Shown here one piece after another: positions 34,249 to 45,151 of a stretch of 64,000 bases of DNA (the stretch's first letter is position 1; every line of letters begins with the position of its first letter). The notes beneath the pieces were generated by a model. The model saw only the letters and a list, made by a program, of their open reading frames with translations. It was not told where the DNA came from and did not search any database. The translations under genes and the position numbers were made by a program. This DNA comes from Adineta steineri (taxonomy: Eukaryota; Rotifera; Eurotatoria; Adinetida; Adinetidae), in assembly GCA_905250115.1 (NCBI GenBank), contig CAJNOI010000034.1:146800-210799 (forward strand), written 5' to 3'.

Positions 34249-34918
34249 ATGTATAGCTCGAACAAATTATCAAGACATATAATTGAACTTCAAATCAAGA
34301 TGAGAAAGAGAGAAGCTGTTGTTTTTGTTTAATCTTATCATGTATATGTAACTCGATAAATTATGCAACTGAATCAATTCTCATTCATATTTTAAAATAT
34401 TAAGTGTAACTGAAAGAGTTTTATCAAGAAAGAAATAAAACACGGAGTCTTGTCAAATATAGTTGATTGTGTAAATAAAATAAAAAAGCTTTTCGCATGA
34501 AATAAATATTTTATAATTAAGTTTAATAGAAACGATATAAAAAGTTATGAATTCATTAGTATTCTTCGTATGATAAATATCAGATTTTATCAAAATACTA
34601 TACAAAATACTAGTATCAACATTCAACACTATTATTATAATTAGAAGATTTACAGTGTAAAAAACAAACATACGACACATATATTTATTCATTAGAGGGC
34701 GCTTTTGTTTAATATTTTATATTTAGAATGTGCCTCATTTCAATTGGTCTTTTTCTTTCTCAAGTTGATTGTCGTTGCTGTTGCTTGACTTTAAAGACTC
34801 TTGTTCGTCATCTATAGCAATATGTTTGTTATTCATCATGACTCTTTATTTGCTGTTTTGTACTTAAATTTATCATATAAAAAATAAGTTTTTTTTGTCA
34901 TTTATCAATTGTTTTCAA
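34249..34918. other. Intergenic region and probable promoter of WDSUB1
   Basis: AT-rich with no coding signal. The minus-strand ORF at 34453-34692 has no motif and is rejected. Confidence 0.4.
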
Positions 34919-36502
34919 ATGACGAATGATAGTGACGCTACACCTTTGTTATCCATTCGACTTGCTCATACATTACGTGGTCATACATCAGATGTTAATT
35001 CTGTTATTTTTTCACCTACACATGCAGATACACCATTACTTGCATCATGTTCATCTGATAAAACAATTCGATTATGGGACTTGACTTATCTAACATCAAA
35101 AGCATTAACACGGCATACATATCAAGTACACTGTCTTGCTTTTTCACCAATTCTTGATGATAATCAAGATTCAACAACTAAATATATGGCTTCAGTTTCT
35201 ACGGATGGAACTTGTCTTTTATGGGATTTAACTACTAATAGTGTATTAAAAGAATATAAGCATGATAGTGATTCTCCTATTCGTGTCTGTCAGTTTTCAT
35301 CGGATGGAGTTTTATTAGCAACAGGTTCAATTTTGTCTTTTAATTAGAAAAGAAATATCTTTATTTTTTTATTTTTAGCTGGTGATGATGAATTAATTAA
35401 TATATGGGATATAACTGCTTCATCATCACGACCACTTAAAACATTAGCTGGTCATTCTGGATCAATTGTTGCATTAAGATTTTTCTCAAATTTACTTATA
35501 TCTGGTTCATTTTCTGGTGATCTTAAAATTTGGGTTATTAATTCTTCCTTTACTGGTCCTGTTCATTTTGAACGTGAAGCACATGATTTAGGTGTAACAT
35601 GTATAGATATTCATGTTCCTTTTTCAACTGAAAATCATCATCATCATCATTCACTTCATGTAATAGCTTCTGGTGGTAATGATAATAATGTTAAAATTTG
35701 GCATTGTTCATCAGCAAAACAAAATTTAACAAATATAAGAACATTAAAAAAACATACTTGTGCTGTTATGTGTGTATCATTTGGTATAAAAGATTATTTA
35801 GCAAGTGGTTCTGGTGATAAAACAATTATTATATGGAATTATGATACAGGACATTGCATACATCAATTTGAGGCACATGCACGCTATGTAACATGTTGCT
35901 CTTTTTCATTAGATGGTCAGTATTTAGCATCAGGTTCAAATGATCGAATGGTAAATATATGGAAAGTTGATTATAAGGAGAATGAAAATGATAATAATGA
36001 AGAAAAACATAAGAAATCTAAAAATCGAGAATTAAAATTAAACCCAATTGATCAATGGACAATTGAAATGGTTCAACAATGGCTTGAACAATTTAATATA
36101 AAGACGAATTTAAATTTAACTGGAAATGATTTATTATTAAAATCTGATAATGAAATATTAGCATTATTTAATAATAATGTAAAATTATTAAATGAACTTA
36201 GTGCATTAAGACATACACATTTTGTGAAAAAAACTTCAACGAAAAAAACAAATCAAAATATAAAATCCGATGAAAATAATGAATCAGCAATACCAAATGA
36301 ATTTTTATGTCCAATAACACATGAATTAATGGTAGATCCAGTATGTATATCCGATGGTTATACATATGAAAGAAAAGCTATTGAAGAATGGTTAGCAAAC
36401 AAACAAACAAGTCCAATGATGAATGTATCGATTAAGAAAACACAACTCTATTCAAATAAAGTTTTGAAAATGTTAATTGATAAATACATGCAACAACATT
36501 GA
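34919..36502 (+). CDS. WDSUB1: WD-repeat, SAM and U-box protein (WDSUB1), probable E3 ubiquitin ligase
   Basis: Two exons, 34919-35324 and 35379-36502, encode 509 aa (human is about 476). The N-terminal 320 residues hold about seven WD40 blades with repeated IRLWD, NIWDI, KIW and IIWN endings. A SAM domain follows (IDQWTIEMVQQWLEQFNI..LL). Last is a U-box (NEFLCPITHELMVDPVCISD and YERKAIEEWL), which recruits a ubiquitin-loaded E2. The domain order is diagnostic of WDSUB1. ATG 34919 starts shortly before the first blade; an upstream in-frame TTG is not needed. A run of His (HHHHHH) lies in a blade loop. It is intact, and is the first clearly ordinary gene after the accessory region. Confidence 0.93.
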
Positions 36503-36666
36503 AATTTTCTTTTTTTTATATGATATTTGAAATTATTTATTTTATTATTTTAATCTAATATTTTCTTTTGTTTATCTATTGTTACTGTGATGATATAATT
36601 GTCCAAAAAATCTTTGTGAAAAAATGACTATAATTATTTTTTTTTTATAGATACAAAGGAATTATC

Positions 36667-37610
36667 ATGGCATCAACAAAGCCAAATGTGATTTTTGTTT
36701 TAGGTGGACCTGGAGCTGGTAAGATTTCAATAGAAGATTGATTTTTTTTAATATTATTTTATTTAGGCAAAGGCACACAATGTGCTCGTATTGCTGAGGT
36801 TAGTCACTTTTGCTACAAGAATTCCACTAGAGTAAAACTACTTTTTTTTAATTCTTTATAGAAATATGGTTATGTTCATTTATCGGCTGGTGATCTCCTT
36901 CGAGAAGAAGCAGCCAAACCTGATTCAGCTTTAGGTAAAGAAATCAATGAACATATCAAGAATGGTTCAATTGTACCTGTTGCAGTAACTTGTAAACTAC
37001 TTGAAAATGTATACTAATTATATATTATTATCACAATTAATAATATAAGATTTTCTTTCTAAATTTTTCTAAAGGCTATGACAAAAAATGGTAAAGAAAA
37101 CTTTTTAATTGATGGATTTCCTCGTAATAAAGATAATGTTGACGGATGGAAACAAGCTATGGATGGCAAAGCTAATATACAATGTGTACTCTTTTTTGAT
37201 TGTGATGAAAAGGTTAATATTATTAAATCTTTTTTTTTCTAATGTCTTTACTAAATTGTTTTAATCTATTTTATAGACTTGTGTTGCACGTTGTCTTGAA
37301 CGTGGTAAAGGAAGTGGACGTACCGATGATAACGAAGAAAGTTTAAAGAAACGGTAAAAAAATGATTAGTAAATTTAAAAAAATTTTCATTTCTGAAAAC
37401 TTTAGTATTGTAACATACAATGATTCAACACGACCGGTAATTCAACTCTACGAAAAAGAGAATCTAGTTAAACATATTGATGCTTCTAATGAAGTTGATA
37501 AGGTTTGAATCATTTAAATATCATATCATAATATATTTATATCTATTTAATATTAGGTTTTTCAAGATGTTCAAACGGTTTTTAATGATCTCAAATCGAA
37601 AAATCAATAA
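36667..37610 (+). CDS. CMPK1: UMP-CMP kinase
   Basis: Seven exons (36667-36718, 36767-36798, 36862-37008, 37075-37212, 37277-37353, 37406-37502, 37557-37610) encode 198 aa, close to the usual 196. The enzyme transfers phosphate from ATP to UMP or CMP (and dCMP) in pyrimidine nucleotide synthesis. The P-loop GGPGAGKGTQ, the NMP-binding SAGDLLREE, the base-recognition block [12 protein letters not shown] and the lid [19 protein letters not shown] are all present. All introns are about 45-70 bp. An AG before the leader suggests a spliced 5' UTR. It starts about 160 bp after WDSUB1 on the same strand. Confidence 0.95.
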
Positions 37611-37825
37611 TAAACAAGCGAAGACACGACGAACTTTTATGACAGAATACATGATCTCACTTATTTGAAGTTTTGATTCAATTCTTTTTTTTGCACTCTA
37701 TAATACTACTTTTTAACTATATCTTATTGGGATTATATTGTCTTAGTATTTAACAAAATAATCAATAATAATTATTTTTTTCTCTAGATTAATTTCATTT
37801 CTCTTTTACATTAAAATACTATGAC

Positions 37826-38590
37826 ATGGTAGCTTATGTTTTATACTATCTGATTTATCTTTATTTAAATATGTATTTTTAAATTAGAAACTAGGAGAGT
37901 TTGTAAAACATGCGTTGAAAGGTGCCATTTTTGCTCTTCCATTTCTAACTACTTTTATGGATAGAATAACCACATTATCACTTGTTGATGGAATATCCAT
38001 GCAGGTAGATCATATTTCTCACTATTCTTGATTAATTTATTTCATAATAGCCTATTCTAAATCCTACTGGTTTGAATAGTGATTGGATATTAATAAAACG
38101 ATGGCATATCGATGACTACTGTTTACAAAAAAATGATATTATATCGTTTGAGTATGTTTTTTATAATTTTTATATATATAGAGTAAATCTTTTCAATTTT
38201 AAAAGATCTCCTCGTGAACCAGGTGTATTTATGATTAAACGTGTTAAAGCATTAGAGAATGAAATAATCTAGTGAGCAATTAGTTTTTGAGAAGACATAA
38301 TTGTTTTTTTTTATTGATTATTCCTTATTCATCAAGTGATACAAAAAAACAAAGAGAAACACGAGTATCAAAAGGACATGTATGGGTCGAAGGTGATAAT
38401 AAACGTGCAAGTTATGACAGTCGTCATTTTGGTTGTGTAAGTAAACTTTCTAAAATGAAAAAATTATTCTATCATATATATTCAGATTGCTCGAGGATTA
38501 GTTACTGGACGAGCATTATGCGTACTTTGGCCACCGAAACGTTTTGGAACTAAGTTAACAATAATCGACGACGATGATGATGATGACTGA
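37826..38590 (+). CDS. IMMP2L: Mitochondrial inner membrane protease subunit 2-like
   Basis: Exons 37888-38004, 38051-38151, 38206-38271, 38337-38436 and 38486-38590 join in phase to about 163 aa. The signal-peptidase I fold is clear. There is a hydrophobic anchor (GAIFALPFLTTFMDRI), the catalytic Ser in GISMQP, the catalytic Lys in MIKRVKAL, then GHVWVEGDN and the C-terminal CVLWPP. IMMP2L removes bipartite presequences in the intermembrane space. No ATG precedes the first block in its exon. The best start is an ATG at 37826-37828 followed at once by a GT donor, so exon 1 would give only Met. The tail of seven Asp is unusual. Confidence 0.85.
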
Positions 38591-38815
38591 ATATGTATTT
38601 TTCTTTTATATATGTCGATTAATGTTTTTCTTTTTATATGAAGATATTTTCAAAAGAAATAGTAAATTGTTTGTTTGAATAGATGATAGATTTTAACGAA
38701 TTATTAGTTGAAAAAAAACCATTTAATAGAAACAATCAAAAAATCGAAGCATTCATTAATGCTATCGAATATTGACAAATCTATTAATTGAATTCTCCTC
38801 TAACTTCAGATAGAG

Positions 38816-41391
38816 ATGCAACGTCCACTTCGTGGCTATCGGGGTGGTATTCGTATTGGTCCTCATTTTACACATACTCATTCTATGAAACATAAAGATG
38901 ATGATGATAATAATAATAATAATCGGTCATCGTCACCTAATTCAAATCCAGATGATATGAATGATGATATTAATGAAAATAATTCAACAATAAAATCTAA
39001 ATGTTCTTCAAGACTATCTTCAAAAACAATTAATACTGATTTTGAATCAGCAATTCGTAGTATTCGTCCATTAGCAACTAATGAAAAAACAACTAAAACT
39101 AAACCAAATATTTATAGTCAAAAAGCTGATCTACCTCAATTAAATATCATAGATAAAACAACTGATAATATCAATGAAAAAATAAATGATAAACAATCTG
39201 ATCATTGGTTTCCGAAATCTGATATTGGTCATGTTAATTCTACTGATTTCATTCGTCATAATCATATTGGTAAATTCATAAATTGTTCTATACATATGTG
39301 AACAATCGTTTTCTTTTTCTCCTAGAATCTCAACAAATAAAACCACCAAGTTTGTTAACAACAAGTCCTCCTGTTGGTATCTCAACACGTCCAACAGCAA
39401 TTATTGCTCCAGCTGGTCCAACTCGATCGACATCAGCATTTTTTACATCAAATTCATCAATTAAAAGTGCAACTTGTTATAGTATTGATGATTTGCAAAA
39501 TAATTCTTCATTAAAATTAAATCAACATTCAAAGACATCTGCTTTTCAACCAATTAATTCTACACAAAATTCACCATTAAATACAATCGATCGACAATTA
39601 AAAAAGAACTCTCAACCTACTCCAATGGATATACCAAAACATAAAATATTAGAACGTGGTCAACGTTTAACAAAAGTACATATATCACATCCTCAAAGTC
39701 CATCAATTGTTCATGTAAATTGATCATGATTTATTTTTTATTTACAAATAATATCTTTTCTTTTAGCTTATGTTATCTGAAGATTTTAATATAGCTTGCC
39801 GTCTACTTCACAAAATGGCAGCACATCTAGAACTTCAATCAAATTATATTCCTACTCTTCCTTTTAAGTATATTTTCAACTCTTATTAATTCTTATCTCT
39901 TGAACTCATTATTTTTCATAGACCAGAAATAAATCATATATGTGCATGTTTTCATGAAGGACGTTGGTTTCGTTGTCGTATTTTAGAAATATCATCAGAT
40001 TTGAAAACAGTTACTGTTATCTATTTGGATTGGGGTATGATGATACCTGTAAAAATTGATCCAAAATATATTCGTTATTTACCAAATGAATTTTATGGTG
40101 ATCCAGCTTGTTCTATTATATGCCATCTTGATGGTGTACCAGATCAAGATGATTCAATACCAGCAAATATTATTACTCAATGTATTACTTTACTAAGTGA
40201 AGATGAATATGATGTCATTGTAAATGATTTTCATAGTACAACTGGAGGTAAAATTATTCTCTCTATAAATGGACAAAATATTAATAAACAAATTCAAAAA
40301 TTACTTTTATCTAATGTAAATTCTTTTAATTAATGACTAATATATTATTACAATAATAACGTATATTTATTTTTTTTTTTAGAAAATAATATCAGCTGAA
40401 GATGAATTAATTGAACAATTTCAACATGAAATACAATTATCTGTTGGTGATGAATTAAAAGCTTTACTTAGTTCATTTAGTGGTAAAGATGATTCATTTT
40501 ATGTTTTACTTATCAATGATAATACAGCTGCTATTGATCGAGCTATGAATGAATTACAAGAAGATCATATACCAAATCGAGAATTTCTTCAAATACCTCA
40601 AATAAAAACGTATGTCTATTATCTTTCATATATTTATTAAAAATTCATTTTTTGTTTTGTCATAGTCTTGTTGTTGCTCGATATACTGATGATGGTAAAT
40701 ATTATCGTGCATGGGTTAAAACTATTGATTTACAACATGAACAAGCTTTAGTTTTTTTTGTTGATTTTGGTAATGAAAGTAATGTTTCATTTTCTGATAT
40801 ATACATATGTCCAGAATCTGTTCGTACATTACCATGGCTTGGTATACATGTTCGTCTTACAAATGATAAAATGACAATTAAAGAATTAACAGAATTTTGG
40901 AAATTAACTGAATCACATTATATATGGATACGTGTTAATGAAATATTAAAAGATTCTTATGGTATACAAATTAAAATTGATTATACAGTCTATCTTCGAC
41001 ATGAACGTTTAAAAATGTTAACGTCGAAACAATTAATTCATAAGAATATACAAGTTTGTATATATAAAATATTTTTTGTTAAAAATAGAAAAAACAAACA
41101 CAAGCGAATATTTTATTTTAGACAAAATCTAATGAAATATTTACATATCCAAAGACTAGTTCAGAAAAGAATTTATCTTTATTATTACCATCAACTAATG
41201 ATCAGAATCAAATAGGAAGTGAAAATATTCTTCGTAGTTTAATTGAAATGATTAATAATGAATTACGTTCACTTCGACATCGTATCAATGATAGTGATGA
41301 AGCATCACAAGATCGACATAGTCAACTAATGCAATTATTATTTACAATAGTAAATTTAAATAATAGTAATTATCAAAATATGGCTCATTAA
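38816..41391 (+). CDS. Tudor-domain protein with two Tudor modules (740 aa)
   Basis: Seven exons (38816-39269, 39326-39714, 39767-39867, 39922-40315, 40383-40609, 40666-41053, 41122-41391) encode 740 aa. The first 300 residues are low-complexity (Asn, Asp, Ser) with an N-terminal GYRGGIRIG that could be an arginine-methylation site. Two extended Tudor units follow: one around CACFHEGRWFRCRILEISS..VIYLDWG, the other around VVARYTDDGKYYRAWVK..VFFVDFGNES. The C-terminal 80 residues look coiled. Tudor modules of this kind bind dimethyl-arginine on Piwi and related germ-granule proteins, so a role in the piRNA pathway is likely. The exact orthologue (a TDRD type) is not decided. The start follows an acceptor directly. 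Confidence 0.85.
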
Positions 41392-41588
41392 TTATAAAAC
41401 TATACACAGATCTCTTAATATTTAATAACCCCGATTAACAATAGTCAGTTATAACTAGCTCAATTCAATAAACTTTAATGTATTTAACTATTTCTCTTAG
41501 GAATTACGTTTATTTTTTTCTTTGTATAAAATAAATATGCTCATAGATTATCGTTCTTTATTGTAGATTTTCTATTCTTTTTTTTGAA

Positions 41589-42526
41589 ATGGCAAGTTTA
41601 TTTCGTAATTCACGATTTATGTTAACACATGCTTCATGTATTCGTCGTGCAGCAGGAACAACAAGTACATCGAGTGGTACGCCTAGTACACAACCATCGG
41701 GTGCTTCAGGAAATCTTTCACAAGCATCACGCTCTGCTGATGGAACTGACATGGCCATGCGAGATGCTAAACAACGAGGCACATTAAACGATCCAATTAA
41801 ACCAAAACCAGCTGGTGAATCATCTCATACGTACGTTTACTTTATTTTTTAAACTTTCATAAATCAACAACAGTATACACCAAATAGATTATTAACAATT
41901 AGATAATATTATTGAGTTCGCTTGTAAACATCCGCTTTTGTGAAAAATCATATAAATTCGACTTCCGTTCTTGTAATTTTGAATCCTTATTATAATTTGT
42001 CAAAAAACGGAAGGAAAATTTGACTAAGATACTCAATAATCATTTGTCAAAGATGTTCAGGTCTCTTGAGCTTAGAAATTCTGATAGTCATACGGTAGAA
42101 TTGCTCAACATAAATACCGATTTGTCTCATCATTATGAACTTATAGTAATTCTATTGATACATTGACATCAGAAAGTGTTTCATAAATTTGATCGATAAT
42201 CAAAAATATTACATTTTTATTGAATTTTCCTATACATATATATACAACCAAATATCTACCAATCTTCTTTTATAGTCCTCAAGTTGGCACATCATTGAAT
42301 ACATGGGGTAAAATTGGTTTTGGAGTTATTTTGGCCATTAGTTCTTATTTTATTTATATTAATTATATAAAAAATCCAGAATTTTCGAAGAGTTTAAAAT
42401 TAAGCAAAGAAGCAAGTAAACGAGATGCGCACGAACAACAATCCGTTGAGTAAGTTATCACTCATTATTATTTCTATTGTATTTTTTCTTTATAGTCGGG
42501 ATGCAGCAAGTAGTAAAAAGCATTGA
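41589..42526 (+). CDS. Small mitochondrial single-pass membrane protein (148 aa), unknown
   Basis: Three exons (41589-41830, 42276-42449, 42496-42526) join in phase. The N-terminus MASLFRNSRFMLTHASCIRR is basic and lacks acidic residues, as mitochondrial presequences do. A Ser/Thr/Gly-rich stretch follows, then RGTLNDPIKPKPAG, then one membrane segment (IGFGVILAISSYFIYINYI) and a charged C-terminal helix. I do not recognise the family. It could be a small subunit or assembly factor of an inner-membrane complex. If the last splice is not used, a stop at 42450-42452 would end the protein eight residues or so earlier. The 445-bp intron 1 holds a palindromic element. Confidence 0.7.
41908..42040. 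repeat. MITE-like palindromic element in an intron
   Basis: ATTATTGAGT (41908-41917) and ACTCAATAAT (42031-42040) are perfect 10-bp inverses bounding 133 bp. Inside, CTTCCGTT (41962-41969) and AACGGAAG (42006-42013) are perfect inverses too. This nested symmetry in an otherwise overlong intron fits a small non-autonomous DNA element. I see no clear target duplication. Confidence 0.4.
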
Positions 42527-42763
42527 TCATCTCATAAACACTAATTATTTTAATCAAGCTGTATAATTTTTATTAGATAGATCTTTTTTGTTGATAGAAA
42601 ATAAATATAGAATTTAAGATATATTCTTAACTTATTTTATTTAATCTGTATGAATTGTTGTAAAGTACATGAAAAATACTTCCGATTCCTTTTCTCATTC
42701 AACGTAAGTAATAGAATATATTGTGATTGTATAAATTTTATTCGAAATCAATTAAATATAAAA

Positions 42764-43232
42764 TTAAAGAAAAGAATGAATATCTTCTTCAGTTTTTGAT
42801 TTTTGTAATTTTTTTTTCTTGATCGGAACGACAATTTCTTCTTCTTCGTCTTCATCCTCTTCTGATTCATCATCATCATCATCAGCAGCAGAAATCGTTG
42901 CTTCTTCATCACTTTCTTCCATACCAGCAAATTCTATTTTTATTTTTGGATCATCCAAACCATCCATTTGAACAGATTCAATAATATCGGCAGGATACTT
43001 CAAACCTTTTCCTAAATAATTACTGAAATGAAAAAAAAACGTATTTGAATTCAATTTTACTTACCAAGTTTTAATGGTCCACCCGGTGATCTAAAATTCT
43101 ATAAAAATCAAAATTTAATTATACAAACTATATACGTAGTTTTTTCAATACCTTTTTCTTTTTCTCAAATTTATCTGCTAATGAATATAATATATAAATT
43201 ACTAATAGGAATAATATAAAAACCTTTCTCAT
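42764..43232 (-). CDS. Small acidic secretory-pathway protein (about 125 aa), unknown
   Basis: Exons (minus) 43152-43232, about 43061-43098 and 42764-43022. The N-terminus MRKVFILFLLVIYILYSLA is a clear signal peptide or anchor. After DKFEKKKK come a Gly/Pro-rich bit, LGKGLKYPADIIESVQMDGL, a conserved-looking segment, and a long Asp/Glu tract followed by PIKKKKLQKSK. The acidic tract suggests a calcium- or chaperone-associated ER protein. There is no KDEL-like end, and I do not recognise the family. The donor of exon 2 is a choice: a strong GTAAGT gives a stop, so the next GTAAAA four bases on is used in this model. Confidence 0.6.
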
Positions 43233-43823
43233 TTTATTATTCCCCAAGCAAACGGATATTTGACTTTATATTCAGACAAAATTAATTCACACTGACAGAA
43301 TGCAAACCATATGTGAGAATAAAATATGCCATTGACATATTATAGTGCTCAAATAAAAACAAACCTAGGTGGAACATTAACATTGGTTGATTCTATGTAA
43401 TATGATAATCTTTGATAATTTTCAACAAACAGTGTCACACAATATATGTTTGACATGTTTTTTTTTCTACAAATAATCTCATGAGATATAAAAAAGTACA
43501 ATACTGATACAAAAATTTTCATTATTGAAGTTTTATTAAGAACACTTTTCTACTATGAACATCTCTGCGTGATCCTTTTTCCTTATTCTTTCATGCATTC
43601 CTTATTAGCTGTGAGTAAGAACAAAGTTTACAGGAACTAATTTGCACACATGAGTTGTTAAACTTTGCAGTAGGACATATGTTCATTGTCTCAATTGAAT
43701 TTATTTATATGAATAAAAGAATAAATAATCAGGTTTTTATCTAGGAGTAATAGTTTAGAAGCAGATGTTCTGGATCTTCTCTTTCTTTTATTTTACAGAA
43801 GAAAGAAAGCTAACTTCTAAAAT

Positions 43824-45151
43824 TTATTTGTTCTTTTCATCAAGCCACATTGCTTTCATAATTGGTTCTAATTGATTAACTTGATTCGGTGATATTTGAC
43901 TAATATATGTACTAAGTTTTTCATTGACAATTTGTGAATGAAGTAAACGTGTAATAAATAATGTTAAAAGTTGTACACTTTGTCGATATGTTGAACAACG
44001 GTATAAAATATAACGCCATAATAATTCAATATAAAAATCTTGTATTGATGATATATTTTCAATAGAATTTATTTGTTGATTTATATCATAACGAGTACTT
44101 AAACTTGTTGAAAAAATTAATACAATGATTATTAATTTAAGAAGTATAGGATCGTAGACAAATGGTATTAGATTAAAAACACAACGACATTGTTCTAAAT
44201 ATAAATCATCAGGAAAAACACGTTTAAATACAACTGTATTAGTATCATCAACTGGACCAGTTGCATGTATAATTAATGCACTATTTAAACGAAATATTTG
44301 ATTTAAATTATTTTTTAATAAACTTATTCTTGTATTAATAGATAAATTCGTAAATTCAGGTATACATTTAATATAATCAACTAATGCAATATACATATGT
44401 GAAACAGAATTCATAAATTTTCCTATTGATAATGTATCATCATTTTTCATTTGTAAATGTACATGATATCTTAATGATATACATGTTTGTTCATATGCAT
44501 TCGTTATGTTTTGTAATAATATTTGATCATTTGATGATAATAATGAATATGGTTTATGAGAATATTTTAGAAGATTTACTAAATAAATCTAAATAGATAA
44601 AAACAACACGAAATTATAGATATATTTAAATAATAATTCTAATAAATACTGGTTCTTTTGTTTCAGCTCGTTTTTGTCTATTATACTCAATTAATTGATT
44701 TCTTTCAAGTCTTTCATCGTCTGTACGTATACATTTTTTATCCATACCAACACGAAAACATTTGGCTAAACGACAACAATTACATGATCGACGTGTATCA
44801 CTAGTTATTGGACAATCACCATCTGCTTTACAAATAAATTCATATGACTAAAAATAAATAAATAATTTCTATTTTTGTAAGCAAAGATTCAATACAAAAT
44901 AAACATACACCAAGTTTCGTAGCATTCCGACGAAAAAATGCTTTACATGGTGCGCAAGTATAAACGCCAAAATTAATACCAACTGATTCAGCTCCACATA
45001 CTAAACATTCATTTCCTTCTTTTCTTCGTTTTTTTCTTCCACGTTTTGAACTACAAACAAATGTTGTTGAAATATTTGACTAAATATATATCCGACGAAA
45101 AATAAAAACAAAATAAGATATATTTATTTATACTCTGCATACCTGAAGCAT
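43824..45151 (-). CDS. Nuclear hormone receptor (380 aa)
   Basis: Exons (minus) 45143-45151 (Met-Leu-Gln only), 44909-45079, 44650-44847 and 43824-44588 give 380 aa. The DNA-binding domain has a first zinc finger CLVCGAESVGINFGVYTCAPC followed by KAFFRRN, and a second with CKADGDC..CNCCRLAKCFRVGM. A basic RGRKKRRK precedes it. A hinge and a divergent helical ligand-binding domain follow (255 residues, no recognisable AF-2 end). These are ligand-gated or orphan transcription factors in the nucleus. The P-box reads CAPCKA rather than the common CEGCKG, so DNA half-site choice may differ. A 114-bp fragment of the last exon is duplicated at 33973-34086. Confidence 0.92.
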
